Positions 53,706-63,962 of a stretch of DNA of 64,000 nt are shown here, in pieces; the stretch's first letter is position 1, and each line of letters begins with the position of its first letter. The DNA is taken from the NCBI RefSeq assembly GCF_001424195.1, contig NZ_LMOO01000001.1:1337199-1401198 (forward strand). The letters are read 5' to 3'. The stretch is from Cellulomonas sp. Leaf334. GTDB lineage: Bacteria; Actinomycetota; Actinomycetes; Actinomycetales; Cellulomonadaceae. The notes beneath the pieces were generated by a model, which had not been told where the DNA came from, ran no database searches, and saw only the letters and a program-made list of their open reading frames with translations. Made by a program: the position numbers and the translations under genes.

Positions 53706-55220
53706 TCAGGCGGCGGTGGAGACGAGCGCTTGGGCGTCGGCGGCCTGCTCGGCCGTGACGATCTCGTTCGGCTTGGCGCTCTTCAGGGCGACCACCAGCC
53801 CGGCGGTGACGACCATGCCGACGGCGACGGCCATGACGAACCCGAGCGGGTTGGAGATGAGCGGGAGGACCCAGATGCCACCGTGCGGGGCGCGGACGCC
53901 GGAGCCGGCCGCCATGACCAGTGCCCCGGTGACGCTCGACCCGACGAGCGAGGACACGATGACGCGCCACGGGTCGGCCGCCGCGAACGGGATGGCTCCT
54001 TCGGAGATGAACGAGAGCCCCAGCAGCCACGCGGCCTTGCCGTTCTCCTGCTCGGCGTGCGTGAACAGCTTCTTGCGCACGGTCGAGGCAAGCGCCATGG
54101 CCAGCGGGGCCACCATGCCGGCCGCCATGACCGCGGCCATGATCTGGTACTGGACGGCGTCGGTGGCCAGGCCCTCGGTCGCCAGACCGGTGACGGCGAA
54201 CGTGTAGGCCACCTTGTTGATCGGGCCGCCCAGGTCGAAGCCCATCATCGCGCCCAGGAGGGCACCCAGGAGGACCAGGTTGCCGCCGGACAGCCCGTTG
54301 AGCCAGCTGCTCAGACCGTCCATCAGACCGGCGATCGGCTGCCCGAGGATGAGGAACATCACCAGGCCGACGACGAACGACGACAGCAGCGGGATGACCA
54401 CGACCGGCATCACGCCGCGCACGCCCTTCGGCACCTTCCAGCGGCTGATCCACAGGGCGAGGAACCCGGCCAGGAAGCCGGTCACCAGCCCGCCGAGGAA
54501 GCCGGCGTCGACCAGCACGGCGATGGAACCGCCGACGAAGCCGGGCACCAGCCCGGGCCGGTCGGCGATCGCGTAGGCGATGAAGCCGGAGAGCACGGGC
54601 ACGAGGAAGGCGAACGCGACCGCGCCGGTCCGGAACAGCAGCGCCGCCCAGTCCATGCCGTTCGCGGCGTTGAAGTCGTTGAGCAGGTGCTCCACCGGGA
54701 TGGCGGTCACGTCGATGACGCCCTGGGCGCCGTCCGCGAACTGCGCGACCATGAACCCGAGGGCGATGAGGATCCCACCCGCGGCGACGAACGGGATCAT
54801 GTACGAGACACCCGTCATGAGCCACTGCCGGATCCGGGTACCGACCCCGGCGTTCCGGTCGACCTTCGTCACCGGGGCTGCCGTGGGTGCAGCCGGCCCG
54901 CCGGCCGGCACGCCCGCCTCGACGGCTGCGACGGCTGCGGCGATGACGCCCGGGGCGTCGTGCACGGCCTTCTTGACGCCGACGTCGATGAACGGCTTGC
55001 CGGCGAAGCGGTCCTTGTCCTTCACCTCGAGGTCGGCGGCGTAGATGACCCCGTCGGCCGCGGCGATGATCGCCGGGTCGAGCGGTGTGGAACCCGCGGC
55101 GCCCTGCGTCTCGACGTGGACCTCGTGCCCGGCGGCCTTGCCGGCCTGCTCGAGGGCCTCGGCGGCCATGTAGGTGTGCGCGATGCCCGTGGGGCAGGAG
55201 GAGACGGCGACGAGCTTCAT
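53706..55220 (-). CDS. fruA: PTS fructose transporter subunit IIBC
   Basis: A 504-residue fructose permease. The IIB domain (about 1-100) has the phospho-cysteine Cys9 in AVSSCPTGIAHTYMAAEAL. After an Ala/Pro linker the IIC domain (about 130-480) holds about ten helices and the conserved NKVAYTFAVTG and GAIPFAAADPWRVI segments. It imports fructose and delivers fructose 1-phosphate to FruK. It is coupled to the IIA gene by a four-base overlap. Confidence 0.96.
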   Translation of the reverse strand: MKLVAVSSCPTGIAHTYMAAEALEQAGKAAGHEVHVETQGAAGSTPLDPAIIAAADGVIYAADLEVKDKDRFAGKPFIDVGVKKAVHDAPGVIAAAVAAVEAGVPAGGPAAPTAAPVTKVDRNAGVGTRIRQWLMTGVSYMIPFVAAGGILIALGFMVAQFADGAQGVIDVTAIPVEHLLNDFNAANGMDWAALLFRTGAVAFAFLVPVLSGFIAYAIADRPGLVPGFVGGSIAVLVDAGFLGGLVTGFLAGFLALWISRWKVPKGVRGVMPVVVIPLLSSFVVGLVMFLILGQPIAGLMDGLSSWLNGLSGGNLVLLGALLGAMMGFDLGGPINKVAYTFAVTGLATEGLATDAVQYQIMAAVMAAGMVAPLAMALASTVRKKLFTHAEQENGKAAWLLGLSFISEGAIPFAAADPWRVIVSSLVGSSVTGALVMAAGSGVRAPHGGIWVLPLISNPLGFVMAVAVGMVVTAGLVVALKSAKPNEIVTAEQAADAQALVSTAA

Positions 55221-55672
55221 GCGGGGACCACCTCTCGGGTGACGATCTCGGCCACGGTCGTGGCATCCGGGGCGTCCTTGAGGGACGTGCGGAAGGACTC
55301 GTGGACGAGGCGGCGGGCGAGCGCCGCGAGGATCTTGAGGTGGTCGCCGTCGCCCGCGTCGGGGGCGGCGATGAGGAAGACCAGGGTCGCGGGACCGTCG
55401 GGCGCCCCGAAGTCGACCCCGGCGGGGACCTTGCCGACCGCGAGGCTCGGCACGGTCACGTGGCTGGACCGGGCGTGCGGGAGGCCGATGCCGCCGGGCA
55501 TGCCGGTGGCCATCTGCGCCTCGCGGGCACGCACGTCGGCGTGGAACCCGTCGGCGTCGGTCACGCGACCGGCGGCGTGGAGGAGGTCGATCAGCTGGCG
55601 GGTCGCGTCGTCGCGGTCCGTGGCGACGAGGTCGACGGCGACCAGGTCCGGGGTGATCAGCGGGGTGCTCAC
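55217..55672 (-). CDS. PTS fructose transporter subunit IIA
   Basis: A 151-residue IIA domain of the fructose/mannitol family, which passes phosphate from HPr to IIB. The active histidine is His66 in GMPGGIGLPHARSSHVT. It starts with GTG at 55672, one base after the fruK stop, with an AAGGAG site inside the end of fruK. Many bacteria fuse IIA to IIBC; here it is separate. Confidence 0.95.
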   Translation of the reverse strand: MSTPLITPDLVAVDLVATDRDDATRQLIDLLHAAGRVTDADGFHADVRAREAQMATGMPGGIGLPHARSSHVTVPSLAVGKVPAGVDFGAPDGPATLVFLIAAPDAGDGDHLKILAALARRLVHESFRTSLKDAPDATTVAEIVTREVVPA

Positions 55673-55673
55673 G

Positions 55674-56621
55674 TCACAGCTCCTTGAGGGCGAGTCGGGG
55701 ATCGGGGTTCTCCACGACCCGGACGGCGTCCAGGTCGATGTCGGTGGGGCCGGGGACGGCGGTACCGGGCAGCAGCACGGCTGCCCGGCCGAAGGCCACG
55801 GCGGTGCGGAGGCGGTCGGCGGGCGACCCGTCCGCGACGAGGAAGCCGGCGAGGGTCGAGTCCCCCGCGCCGACGGTGGACAGCGGGACGAGCGGCGGAC
55901 CGCCCGCCCACCACACGCCGTCGGCGAGCACGAGCAGGGCGCCGTGCGCGCCGAGGCTGACGAGGACGGCGCGGGTGCACGCCGCGATGACCTCGCGGGC
56001 GGCGTCGACGACGTCCCCCACGGTCGTGAGCTCACGCCCGACGAGCTCGGCGAGCTCCTCGTCGTTGGGCTTCACGAGCGTGAGCCCGCCCTGCCGGACG
56101 GCACGCGTGAGCGGCACCCCGGAGGTGTCGAGGACGAACGGCACGCTGTACCGGGCGGCCAGGCCCGCGACCTGCACGAAGAACGTCTCCGGCGCGCCGA
56201 GCGGCAGGCTGCCCGCGCACACCAGGGCCGCGGGCCGCGTCGCCAGCTGCGTCTCGAGCGCGGCGAGCAGCGCGTCGACCTCGTCCGGCGTGAGCCTCGG
56301 GCCCGGTGCGTTGATCTTGGTGGTCACGCCCGTGCCCTCGACGAGCGTGAGGTTGCTGCGGGTGTGGTCCACGAGCGGGACGGCCAGCGTCGGGACGTCG
56401 ATCTCGGCGAGCATCTCGATGAGGCGGGCACCGTCGGCGCCGCCCGTGGGCAGGACGGCAAGGGTCGGCACGCCGTGCCGGACCAGCACGCGGGAGACGT
56501 TGATGCCCTTGCCGCCGGGGTGCAGGTGGCCGCCGTGCGCCCGGTTGACCTCGCCGACCCGCAGCCGGTCGACCTCCAGCGCGCGGTCCAGGCTCGGGTT
56601 CGGCGTCAGCGTGACGATCAT
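55674..56621 (-). CDS. pfkB: 1-phosphofructokinase
   Basis: A 315-residue PfkB-family kinase turning fructose 1-phosphate into fructose 1,6-bisphosphate. MIVTLTPNPSLDRALEVDRLRVGEVNRA and GGKGINVSRVL are the FruK N-terminal signature, and PLSTVGAGDSTLAGFLVA holds the ATP-binding site and catalytic aspartate. It lies between the regulator (ATGA overlap) and the IIA gene. The order regulator-fruK-IIA-IIBC-ptsH-ptsI gives a complete self-contained fructose system. Confidence 0.96.
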   Translation of the reverse strand: MIVTLTPNPSLDRALEVDRLRVGEVNRAHGGHLHPGGKGINVSRVLVRHGVPTLAVLPTGGADGARLIEMLAEIDVPTLAVPLVDHTRSNLTLVEGTGVTTKINAPGPRLTPDEVDALLAALETQLATRPAALVCAGSLPLGAPETFFVQVAGLAARYSVPFVLDTSGVPLTRAVRQGGLTLVKPNDEELAELVGRELTTVGDVVDAAREVIAACTRAVLVSLGAHGALLVLADGVWWAGGPPLVPLSTVGAGDSTLAGFLVADGSPADRLRTAVAFGRAAVLLPGTAVPGPTDIDLDAVRVVENPDPRLALKEL

Positions 56622-57379
56622 GCGGTCACCACCCGGGGGCCGGCGGCCTCGAGCTCCTCGACGAGCTCGGGTTCCACCCCGCTGTCGGTGATGATCGTGT
56701 CCACCAGGGACAGCGGCACGACGTGCGCGAACTCGACGCGGCCGATCTTGGAGTGGTCCGTGAGCACGACGGTGCGCCGCGCGTTGGCGACGAGCGCCCG
56801 CTTCACGGCGGCCTCCGCGAGGTCCGGCGTGGTCAGTCCGTGCTCGACGCTCAGCCCGTTGGTGCCGAGGAACGCGACGTCGGCGTGGATGTCGGCCAGC
56901 TCGCGCTCGGCCCACGACCCGACGGCGGCGAGCGTCCGGCCGCGCACCGTGCCGCCGACGAGGTGCAGCGTGAGGTTCGGCCGCATCGCCAGCACCATCG
57001 CGACGGGCAGGGCGTGGGTGACGACCGTGAGCTCGCGGTCCGACGGCAGGAGCTCCGCCAGGCGGACCGTGGTGGTGCCGGCGTCGAGGATCACAGCACC
57101 GCCGTCGGGCAGCTCGTCGAGGGCGGCCTTGGCGACCCGCTCCTTCTCGCCGGCGAACCGGGTCTCGCGGTCCGCGACGCCGGGCTCGAAGCCGAGGCGC
57201 TCGACGGGGATGGCGCCGCCGTGCACCCGCCGGACCAGGCCGTGGCGCTCGAGCACCGTGAGGTCGCGACGGATGGTCTCCGGCGTGACGTCGAGGTCCT
57301 CGGCCAGCCGGTTGACGTCGACCCGGCCGTCGGCGCGTGCCGTGGCGAGGATCTGCTGGTGCCGCTCGGGTGCGTACAC
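56618..57379 (-). CDS. DeoR family fructose operon regulator
   Basis: A 253-residue DeoR-type repressor. The HTH is at about residues 18-45 (VDVNRLAEDLDVTPETIRRDLTVLERHGLVRRVHGGA), followed by the sugar-phosphate sensor domain (VILDAGTTTVRLAELLP, FLGTNGLSVEHGLTTPD). I set the start at GTG 57379 (MYAPERHQQI, five bases after GGAG), because FruR/DeoR proteins begin M-Y-A-x-E-R. The longer frame from 57448 adds 23 residues without family support. It probably represses its own six-gene operon and responds to fructose 1-phosphate. The upstream region has TTGGTT-17-TATCTC as a candidate promoter. Confidence 0.92.
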   Translation of the reverse strand: MYAPERHQQILATARADGRVDVNRLAEDLDVTPETIRRDLTVLERHGLVRRVHGGAIPVERLGFEPGVADRETRFAGEKERVAKAALDELPDGGAVILDAGTTTVRLAELLPSDRELTVVTHALPVAMVLAMRPNLTLHLVGGTVRGRTLAAVGSWAERELADIHADVAFLGTNGLSVEHGLTTPDLAEAAVKRALVANARRTVVLTDHSKIGRVEFAHVVPLSLVDTIITDSGVEPELVEELEAAGPRVVTA

Positions 57380-57541
57380 ATCGACTCCGTCGTCCTGCGC
57401 GCCGGCCCTGACTCCGGCGTCCACTTCGTCCAGGGTGCGCCCGGTCACACGCCAATGTCAAGAGATACGGACATATTCGGCGGTAACCAAATGTTGATTC
57501 GGGCATGATGCCTGATCAGTACGCTTCCCCGGACATGCAGA

Positions 57542-57581
57542 GACGCCCGGGTACGCCCGTTTCGGGGCGCCACCGGGCGTC
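57542..57581. terminator. Terminator downstream of guaB3
   Basis: GACGCCCGG (57542-57550) pairs with CCGGGCGTC (57573-57581), and an inner GCCCG/CGGGGC stem fills much of the loop. It lies 11 bases past the guaB3 stop and separates it from the divergent fructose operon promoter. Confidence 0.75.
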
Positions 57582-57591
57582 GTCGGAAGGA

Positions 57592-58716
57592 TCAGTGCGG
57601 CTGGTAGGGGCTCACGACGACCTCGACCCGCTGGAACTCCTTGAGGTCGGAGTAGCCGGTCGTCGCCATCGCGCGGCGGAGCGCCCCGACGAGGTTGAGC
57701 GTGCCGTCCGCGGTGTGCCCGGGGCCGAACAGGATCTGCTCCAGCGACCCGGCGGTGCCGACCTCGACCCGCTCGCCGCGGGGCAGCTTCGGGTGGTGCG
57801 CCTCGGGTCCCCAGTGCCAGCCACGGCCTGGCGCCTCGGTCGCCCGGGCCAGCGCGGCACCGAGCATGACCGCGTCCGCACCGCACGCGACCGCCTTGAC
57901 CAGGTCGCCCGAGCGGCCCACTCCACCGTCGGCGATGACGTGCACGTACCGGCCGCCGGACTCGTCGAGGTAGTCCCGTCGGGCCGCGGCCACGTCGGCG
58001 ACCGCCGACGCCATCGGCGCGTGGATGCCCAGCGAGAGCCGGGTCGTGTGCGCCGCACCGCCGCCGAAGCCGACGAGGACCCCCGCCGCACCGGTGCGCA
58101 TGAGGTGCAGCGCCGCCGTGTACGTCGAGGCCCCGCCGACGATCACCGGGACGTCGAGCTCGTAGATGAACCGCTTGAGGTTGAGCGGCTCCACGCGGCC
58201 CGACACGTGCTCCGCCGAGACCGTGGTGCCGCGGATGACGAAGAGGTCGACGCCCGCGTCGACCACGGTGCGCCAGAACTCGTTGGTGCGCTGGGGCGAC
58301 AGGGCGCCCGCCACGGTGACACCCGCGGCACGGATCTCCTTGAGGCGGGCGGTGATCAGCTCGGGCTGGATCGGGGCCGCGTAGATCTCCTGCATCCGCG
58401 CGGTGGCGCGAGCGCTGTCGAAGGTCGCGATCTCCGCGAGCAGCGGGGTCGGGTCCTCGTAGCGCGTCCACAGGCCCTCGAGGTCGAGGACGCCGAGCCC
58501 GCCGGCCTGGCCGAGCGCGACCGCCGTCGCGGGGCTCATCACCGAGTCCATCGGGGCCGCGATGATCGGCAGGTCGAAGTGGTAGGCGTCGATCTGCCAG
58601 CCGACCGACACCTCCTCGGGGTCGCGGGTCCGCCGTGACGGGACGACCGCGACGTCGTCGAAGGAGTAGGCGCGGCGTCCGCGCTTGCCGCGGCCGATCT
58701 CGATCTCGTTGCTCAC
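57592..58716 (-). CDS. guaB3: GuaB3 family IMP dehydrogenase-related protein
   Basis: A 374-residue TIM-barrel protein related to IMP dehydrogenase but without CBS domains. The opening EIGRGKRGRRAYSFDDVAVVPSRRTRDPEEV and the ending GGLNLVGALRRAMATTGYSDLKEFQRVEV type are the GuaB3 pattern. The IMPDH catalytic loop GSICTTR is replaced by GGAAHTTR, with no cysteine, as I recall is also true of the mycobacterial GuaB3. Its reaction is therefore not ordinary IMP dehydrogenation. GTG start. It lies in the same region as guaB, a common actinobacterial arrangement. Confidence 0.92.
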   Translation of the reverse strand: MSNEIEIGRGKRGRRAYSFDDVAVVPSRRTRDPEEVSVGWQIDAYHFDLPIIAAPMDSVMSPATAVALGQAGGLGVLDLEGLWTRYEDPTPLLAEIATFDSARATARMQEIYAAPIQPELITARLKEIRAAGVTVAGALSPQRTNEFWRTVVDAGVDLFVIRGTTVSAEHVSGRVEPLNLKRFIYELDVPVIVGGASTYTAALHLMRTGAAGVLVGFGGGAAHTTRLSLGIHAPMASAVADVAAARRDYLDESGGRYVHVIADGGVGRSGDLVKAVACGADAVMLGAALARATEAPGRGWHWGPEAHHPKLPRGERVEVGTAGSLEQILFGPGHTADGTLNLVGALRRAMATTGYSDLKEFQRVEVVVSPYQPH

Positions 58717-58839
58717 CGGGCAAGGCTACCGGGGCGCGGCACCGGTGCCCGATCCCGCGGCACGCGGACCACCCTCCGCGGCAATGTCGGACCTCGGTGC
58801 GAGTCTGGACGCAGCACAGCACAGAAGGAGCACCACGAG

Positions 58840-59559
58840 ATGAGCTGGACGGACGGGCCGCTGCTCGGCTTCGACACCGAGACCACGGGCGTCGACGTCG
58901 ACCACGACCGCATCGTCACCGCAGCCCTCGTCCGTCGCGACGCCGCCGGCACCCACGTCCGCAGCTGGCTGATCGACCCCGGCGTCCCCATCCCGGACGC
59001 GGCGGCAGCCATCCACGGCGTCAGCACCGAGCACGCCCGCACGCACGGCCGCCCTCCGCGCGAGGCGCTGGAGGAGATCGCCACCGACCTGGCCGAGGCG
59101 CTGCGCGGTGGCGTCCCGGTCGTGGCCTACAACGCCTCCTTCGACCTGTGCCTCCTCGATGCGGAACTGCGCCGGCACCGCCTCAGGACGCTTCCCGACC
59201 GGTTGTGCAGCGACGCGCGCCCCGTGATCGACCCGCTGGTGCTCGACCGCGCGGAGGACCGGCTGCGCGAGGGCAAGCGCAAGCTCGTCGACCTCTGCGG
59301 CTACTACCAGGTGGTCGAGTCCGGGAACCTGCACACCGCCGACGTCGACGTGGTCGCCACGCTCGACGTGCTGGAGCGGATCGTCGGACGTTTCCCGCAC
59401 CTCGCGACGCTCGACCTCGACACGTTGCACGAGTACCAGTCGACCGCGCACCAGGCGTGGGCCGAGAGCTTCAACGCGTGGCGCGTCGAGCAGGGTCTCG
59501 ACGGCCCCGGAGCGTCGGACGTCTGGCCCGCGCGGGAGCCCGTCGGAACCCTCTGGTGA
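58840..59559 (+). CDS. DnaQ-like 3'-5' exonuclease
   Basis: A 239-residue DEDD exonuclease. Motif I is LLGFDTETTGVDVDHDRIV (Asp and Glu near 11-13), motif II is VVAYNASFDLCLLDAEL and motif III is NLHTADVDVVATLDVL with the HxAxxD histidine, placing it in the DEDDh group. It could proofread or trim DNA or RNA ends. It has an AAGGAG site 9 bases before the ATG. It is monocistronic and divergent from guaB3. Confidence 0.92.
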   Translation: MSWTDGPLLGFDTETTGVDVDHDRIVTAALVRRDAAGTHVRSWLIDPGVPIPDAAAAIHGVSTEHARTHGRPPREALEEIATDLAEALRGGVPVVAYNASFDLCLLDAELRRHRLRTLPDRLCSDARPVIDPLVLDRAEDRLREGKRKLVDLCGYYQVVESGNLHTADVDVVATLDVLERIVGRFPHLATLDLDTLHEYQSTAHQAWAESFNAWRVEQGLDGPGASDVWPAREPVGTLW

Positions 59560-59642
59560 GACGTGGGTCATATCGCGGCTGAGTTCAGCCGGGCGCTGGG
59601 TGACGGATCCGACCGATTCGACGACACGCCTCGACGTGGCGA

Positions 59643-59660
59643 TATCTCATCCATGAGTTA
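59643..59660. promoter_or_regulatory. Operator at the XRE-MurA start (TATCTCATCCATGAGTTA)
   Basis: TA-N-CTCAT-CC-ATGAG-N-TA is symmetric at 14 of 18 positions and lies 12 bases before the ATG at 59672. It overlaps a -10-like TTAACG box (59658-59663). A regulator bound here would cover the transcription start. The XRE domain of the protein encoded next is the natural candidate. Confidence 0.65.
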
Positions 59661-59671
59661 ACGTCGTCCCC

Positions 59672-61246
59672 ATGACGACGACCATCACCCCGGTCCCGAC
59701 GAGCACCGGATCCTTCCCGGTCATCCAGGACCCGCTCGCGCACGTCGGCTCCCTGGTCCGCTCGGCCCGCCAGCACCGCGGCCTCACGCAGGCCCAGCTC
59801 GCGGAGCGCCTGGCCACCAGCCAGTCCGCGATCCACCGCATCGAGCAGGGCGCGCAGAACGTCAGCCTCGAGATGCTGACCCGCATCGGTGCCGCCCTCG
59901 ACTCCCCCATCGTCACGCTCGGCGGCCCCCAGCGCACCCACCTGCGTGTCCAGGGCGGCCAGACCCTGAGCGGCCGGATCGACGTCAACACCAGCAAGAA
60001 CGGCGCCGTCGCCCTGCTGTGCGCCTCGCTGCTCAACCGGGGCACCACGCGGCTGCGGAACGTCGCCCGCATCGTCGAGGTCGACCGGATCGTCGAGGTG
60101 CTGCGCTCCGTCGGCGTCCGCGCCACCTGGTCGACGGACGGCCGCGACCTCGAGATCGTCGTCCCGCGCCACCTCGACCTCGACGCCATCGACGTCGACG
60201 CGGCCCGCCGCACCCGCTCGATCATCATGTTCCTGGGCCCGCTCCTCGGGCTCGAGGACGAGTTCCGGCTCCCCTACGCGGGCGGCTGCGACCTCGGCAC
60301 CCGGACCGTCGAGCCGCACCTCATCGGCCTGCGACCCTTCGGCCTGGACGTCACCGCGACCGCCGGCGACTACCACGGTCTCGTCACCCGAGGCGGTGGG
60401 CAGGAATTGTCCATCGTCCTCACCGAGCGTGGCGACACCGTCACGGAGAACGTCATCATGGCCGCCGCCGGCCGCGAGGGTGTCACCACCATCCGCAACG
60501 CGAGCCCCAACTACATGGTCCAGGACCTGTGCTTCTACCTGGAGCTGCTCGGGGTGCGCATCGACGGCATCGGCACCACCACCCTGCGCGTGCACGGCCT
60601 GGCCGCCATCGACGCGGACGTCGAGTACGCGGTCTCCGAGGACCCGGTCGAGGCGATGAGCCTGCTCACCGCCGGCATCGTCACCGGTTCCGAGATCACC
60701 GTCGGCCGCGTCCCGATCGAGTTCATGGAGATCGAGCTCGCGACGCTCGCCGAGATGGGCCTGCGCTACACCCTCTCCGACGAGTACGCCGCCGCCAACG
60801 GCCGCACCCGCCTGGTCGACGTGACGGTCCACCCGAGCGACCTGCGCGCACCGATCGACAAGATCCACCCGATGCCGTTCCCCGGGCTGAACATCGACAA
60901 CCTGCCGTTCTTCGTCGCGATCGCCGCGTGCGCCGAGGGTTCCACCCTGGTCCACGACTGGGTCTACGAGGGACGCGCCATCCACCTCACGGACCTCACG
61001 CGCCTCGGCGCCGACGTCCGCCTCCTCGACGCCCACCGCCTGCAGGTCAGCGGCCCGACGCACTGGTCCGGTGCGGAGGTCTCCTGCCCGCCTGCCCTGC
61101 GTCCCGCGGTCGTCATCCTGCTCGCGATGCTCGCCGCCAAGGGCACGTCCGTGCTGCGCGACGTCGACATCATCGCCCGCGGCTACGAGCAGCTCCAGGA
61201 CCGCCTGGTCGAGCTGGGCGCTCAGATCGAGACGTTCCGCGACTGA
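59672..61246 (+). CDS. XRE-family HTH fused to MurA-like enolpyruvyl transferase
   Basis: A 524-residue fusion. An XRE-type HTH spans about residues 26-80 (LVRSARQHRGLTQAQLAERLATSQSAIHRIEQG). A complete MurA/EPSP-synthase-like domain follows from about 88 to 524. Counterparts of the E. coli MurA active-site residues are present: Lys109 (TSKNGA, for Lys22), Cys206 (GGCDLGTRTVE, for Cys115), Asp409 (for Asp305) and Arg477 (ALRPAV, for Arg397). It may be an active UDP-GlcNAc enolpyruvyl transferase that also binds DNA, or a sensor that reuses the fold to read a cell-wall precursor. A palindrome sits on its start site. It is separate from any mur cluster. Confidence 0.88.
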   Translation: MTTTITPVPTSTGSFPVIQDPLAHVGSLVRSARQHRGLTQAQLAERLATSQSAIHRIEQGAQNVSLEMLTRIGAALDSPIVTLGGPQRTHLRVQGGQTLSGRIDVNTSKNGAVALLCASLLNRGTTRLRNVARIVEVDRIVEVLRSVGVRATWSTDGRDLEIVVPRHLDLDAIDVDAARRTRSIIMFLGPLLGLEDEFRLPYAGGCDLGTRTVEPHLIGLRPFGLDVTATAGDYHGLVTRGGGQELSIVLTERGDTVTENVIMAAAGREGVTTIRNASPNYMVQDLCFYLELLGVRIDGIGTTTLRVHGLAAIDADVEYAVSEDPVEAMSLLTAGIVTGSEITVGRVPIEFMEIELATLAEMGLRYTLSDEYAAANGRTRLVDVTVHPSDLRAPIDKIHPMPFPGLNIDNLPFFVAIAACAEGSTLVHDWVYEGRAIHLTDLTRLGADVRLLDAHRLQVSGPTHWSGAEVSCPPALRPAVVILLAMLAAKGTSVLRDVDIIARGYEQLQDRLVELGAQIETFRD

Positions 61247-61563
61247 GCGTCGCCCTCCAGATACGTTCGGAGCTCGGCCATCGTGCGGCCGAACGCCGAC
61301 TGCAGGTCGACCCCGTAGGCGTCCGCCAGCGACATCACGGACCACAGGCAGTCGGCGAGCTCGTGCGCGAGGGCCTCGTCGAGGTCGGCGCGCGGCCGCA
61401 CCCCGGCCTTGCCCTGGACCAGCTTCGCGAGATCACCGACATCCCCGAGGAACCCGAGCATGAGCTCTTCGTGACTCCAGCTGCGCCCGTACTGCGCGAT
61501 CTCCCGCGCGGCGTACGCGTCCCGAACGGCCCGAGCTTCGGCCTGCATCTCCTGGAACTCCAC
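61222..61563 (-). CDS. MazG-like nucleotide pyrophosphohydrolase-type protein
   Basis: A 113-residue all-helical protein of the MazG-like/all-alpha NTP-PPase group. The second metal-binding motif is clear (HELADCLWSVMSLADAYGVDL), but the first is weakened to LGDVGDLAKLVQ where EExxEL is usual, so activity is uncertain. The start is GTG at 61563. It converges on the XRE-MurA gene and overlaps its end by 25 bases. It precedes guaB's stop by 24 bases on the same strand, so it may be cotranscribed after guaB. Confidence 0.75.
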   Translation of the reverse strand: MEFQEMQAEARAVRDAYAAREIAQYGRSWSHEELMLGFLGDVGDLAKLVQGKAGVRPRADLDEALAHELADCLWSVMSLADAYGVDLQSAFGRTMAELRTYLEGDAQSRNVSI

Positions 61564-61587
61564 GGGCCCCAGTAAAGACCCTGCTGG

Positions 61588-63167
<1,580 letters not shown>

Positions 63168-63177
<10 letters not shown>

Positions 63178-63893
63178 AAGCCTCTGCGCAGACCGATGGC
63201 GACCGCCTGGGCACGGTCGTTGGCGCCGAGCTTGCGGAACAGCCGGCGCGCGTGGGTCTTGACGGTGTCCTCGGACAGGTAGAGCTCGGCACCGATCTGG
63301 GCGTTGGACCGCCCGTGGCTCATGCCGGTGAGGACCTCGATCTCCCGCTTGGTCAGCGGGACGCCCGGGATCGCGCCCGTGGTGGGCACGCCGACGGGAG
63401 CGCCGTTCGCGTCGGGAGCCGTGACGGAGGGGTTGCCGTTCGACGGGGTGCGCAGGTCGCTGGCCCGGAAGCCGCCCTGGCTGGGCACGTCGACCGACGG
63501 CCGCGTCGGGGGCTGGACGGGGAGCACCGGGCTGGCCAGCACGTGGGCGGCCACCGCGGAGAGCTCGGCGCGACCGACGTCGGGCGCGAGGAAGCCACGA
63601 GCACCGAGGGCGAGTGCGCGGTCGAGGGCGACGGTGTCGTCCGGCAGCGCCAGCAGCACGATCGCAGCCGACGGCGCCACCGCGCGCAGCCGGCGGATCG
63701 CCTCGATCGCGCCGGGCGCCGCGAGGTGCGCGTCCAGCAGCACGACCGTCGGCGGCATCCGCCGCGCGAGGCTCAGCAGCTCGTCGACCGTGGACGCTGC
63801 TCGCACCGGACCGAGCGCGGGCACGCCGATGGAGGTCACGACGAGCCGCTCTCGAACGACCGCCGAGCCGTGACAGACCACGACTCCCGCCAT
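63168..63893 (-). CDS. Atypical response-regulator-like LuxR family protein (BldM-like)
   Basis: A 241-residue regulator. The N-terminal receiver-like domain keeps an aspartate (Asp54 in VVLLDAHLAAP) but lacks the acidic pair at its start (VVVCHGSAVVRERL where DDH is usual), so ordinary phosphorylation is unlikely. A long linker (about 130-175) leads to a clear LuxR HTH (LTKREIEVLTGMSHGRSNAQIGAELYLSEDTVKTHARRLFRKLGANDRAQAV). No kinase is adjacent. The position next to guaB matches bldM in Streptomyces; this is inference. The ATG at 63893 follows GAGAGGGG; the frame's earlier start is not supported. Confidence 0.88.
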
Positions 63894-63934
63894 GTTGTTT
63901 CCCCTCTCGGGCCCCGTGCGGGCCACCCTGAGTC

Positions 63935-63962
63935 CTATCGGCCGAGGATCACGCTGAAGTTA
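63935..63962 (-). promoter_or_regulatory. Candidate FliA/WhiG-type (sigma-28) promoter
   Basis: On the minus strand TAAC (63962-63959), a 16-base spacer and GCCGATAG (63942-63935) match the sigma-28 consensus TAAA-N15/16-GCCGATAA at all but two positions. It lies 42 bases upstream of the LuxR-type start. If real, the regulator would be under motility- or development-type sigma control. The match rests on pattern alone. Confidence 0.5.

Noticed and set aside
57592..58716. IMP dehydrogenase homologue lacking the catalytic cysteine, as a novel pseudoenzyme
   Set aside because: The protein matches the GuaB3 family throughout, and the absence of the loop cysteine is, as far as I recall, shared by mycobacterial GuaB3. 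It is a family trait.
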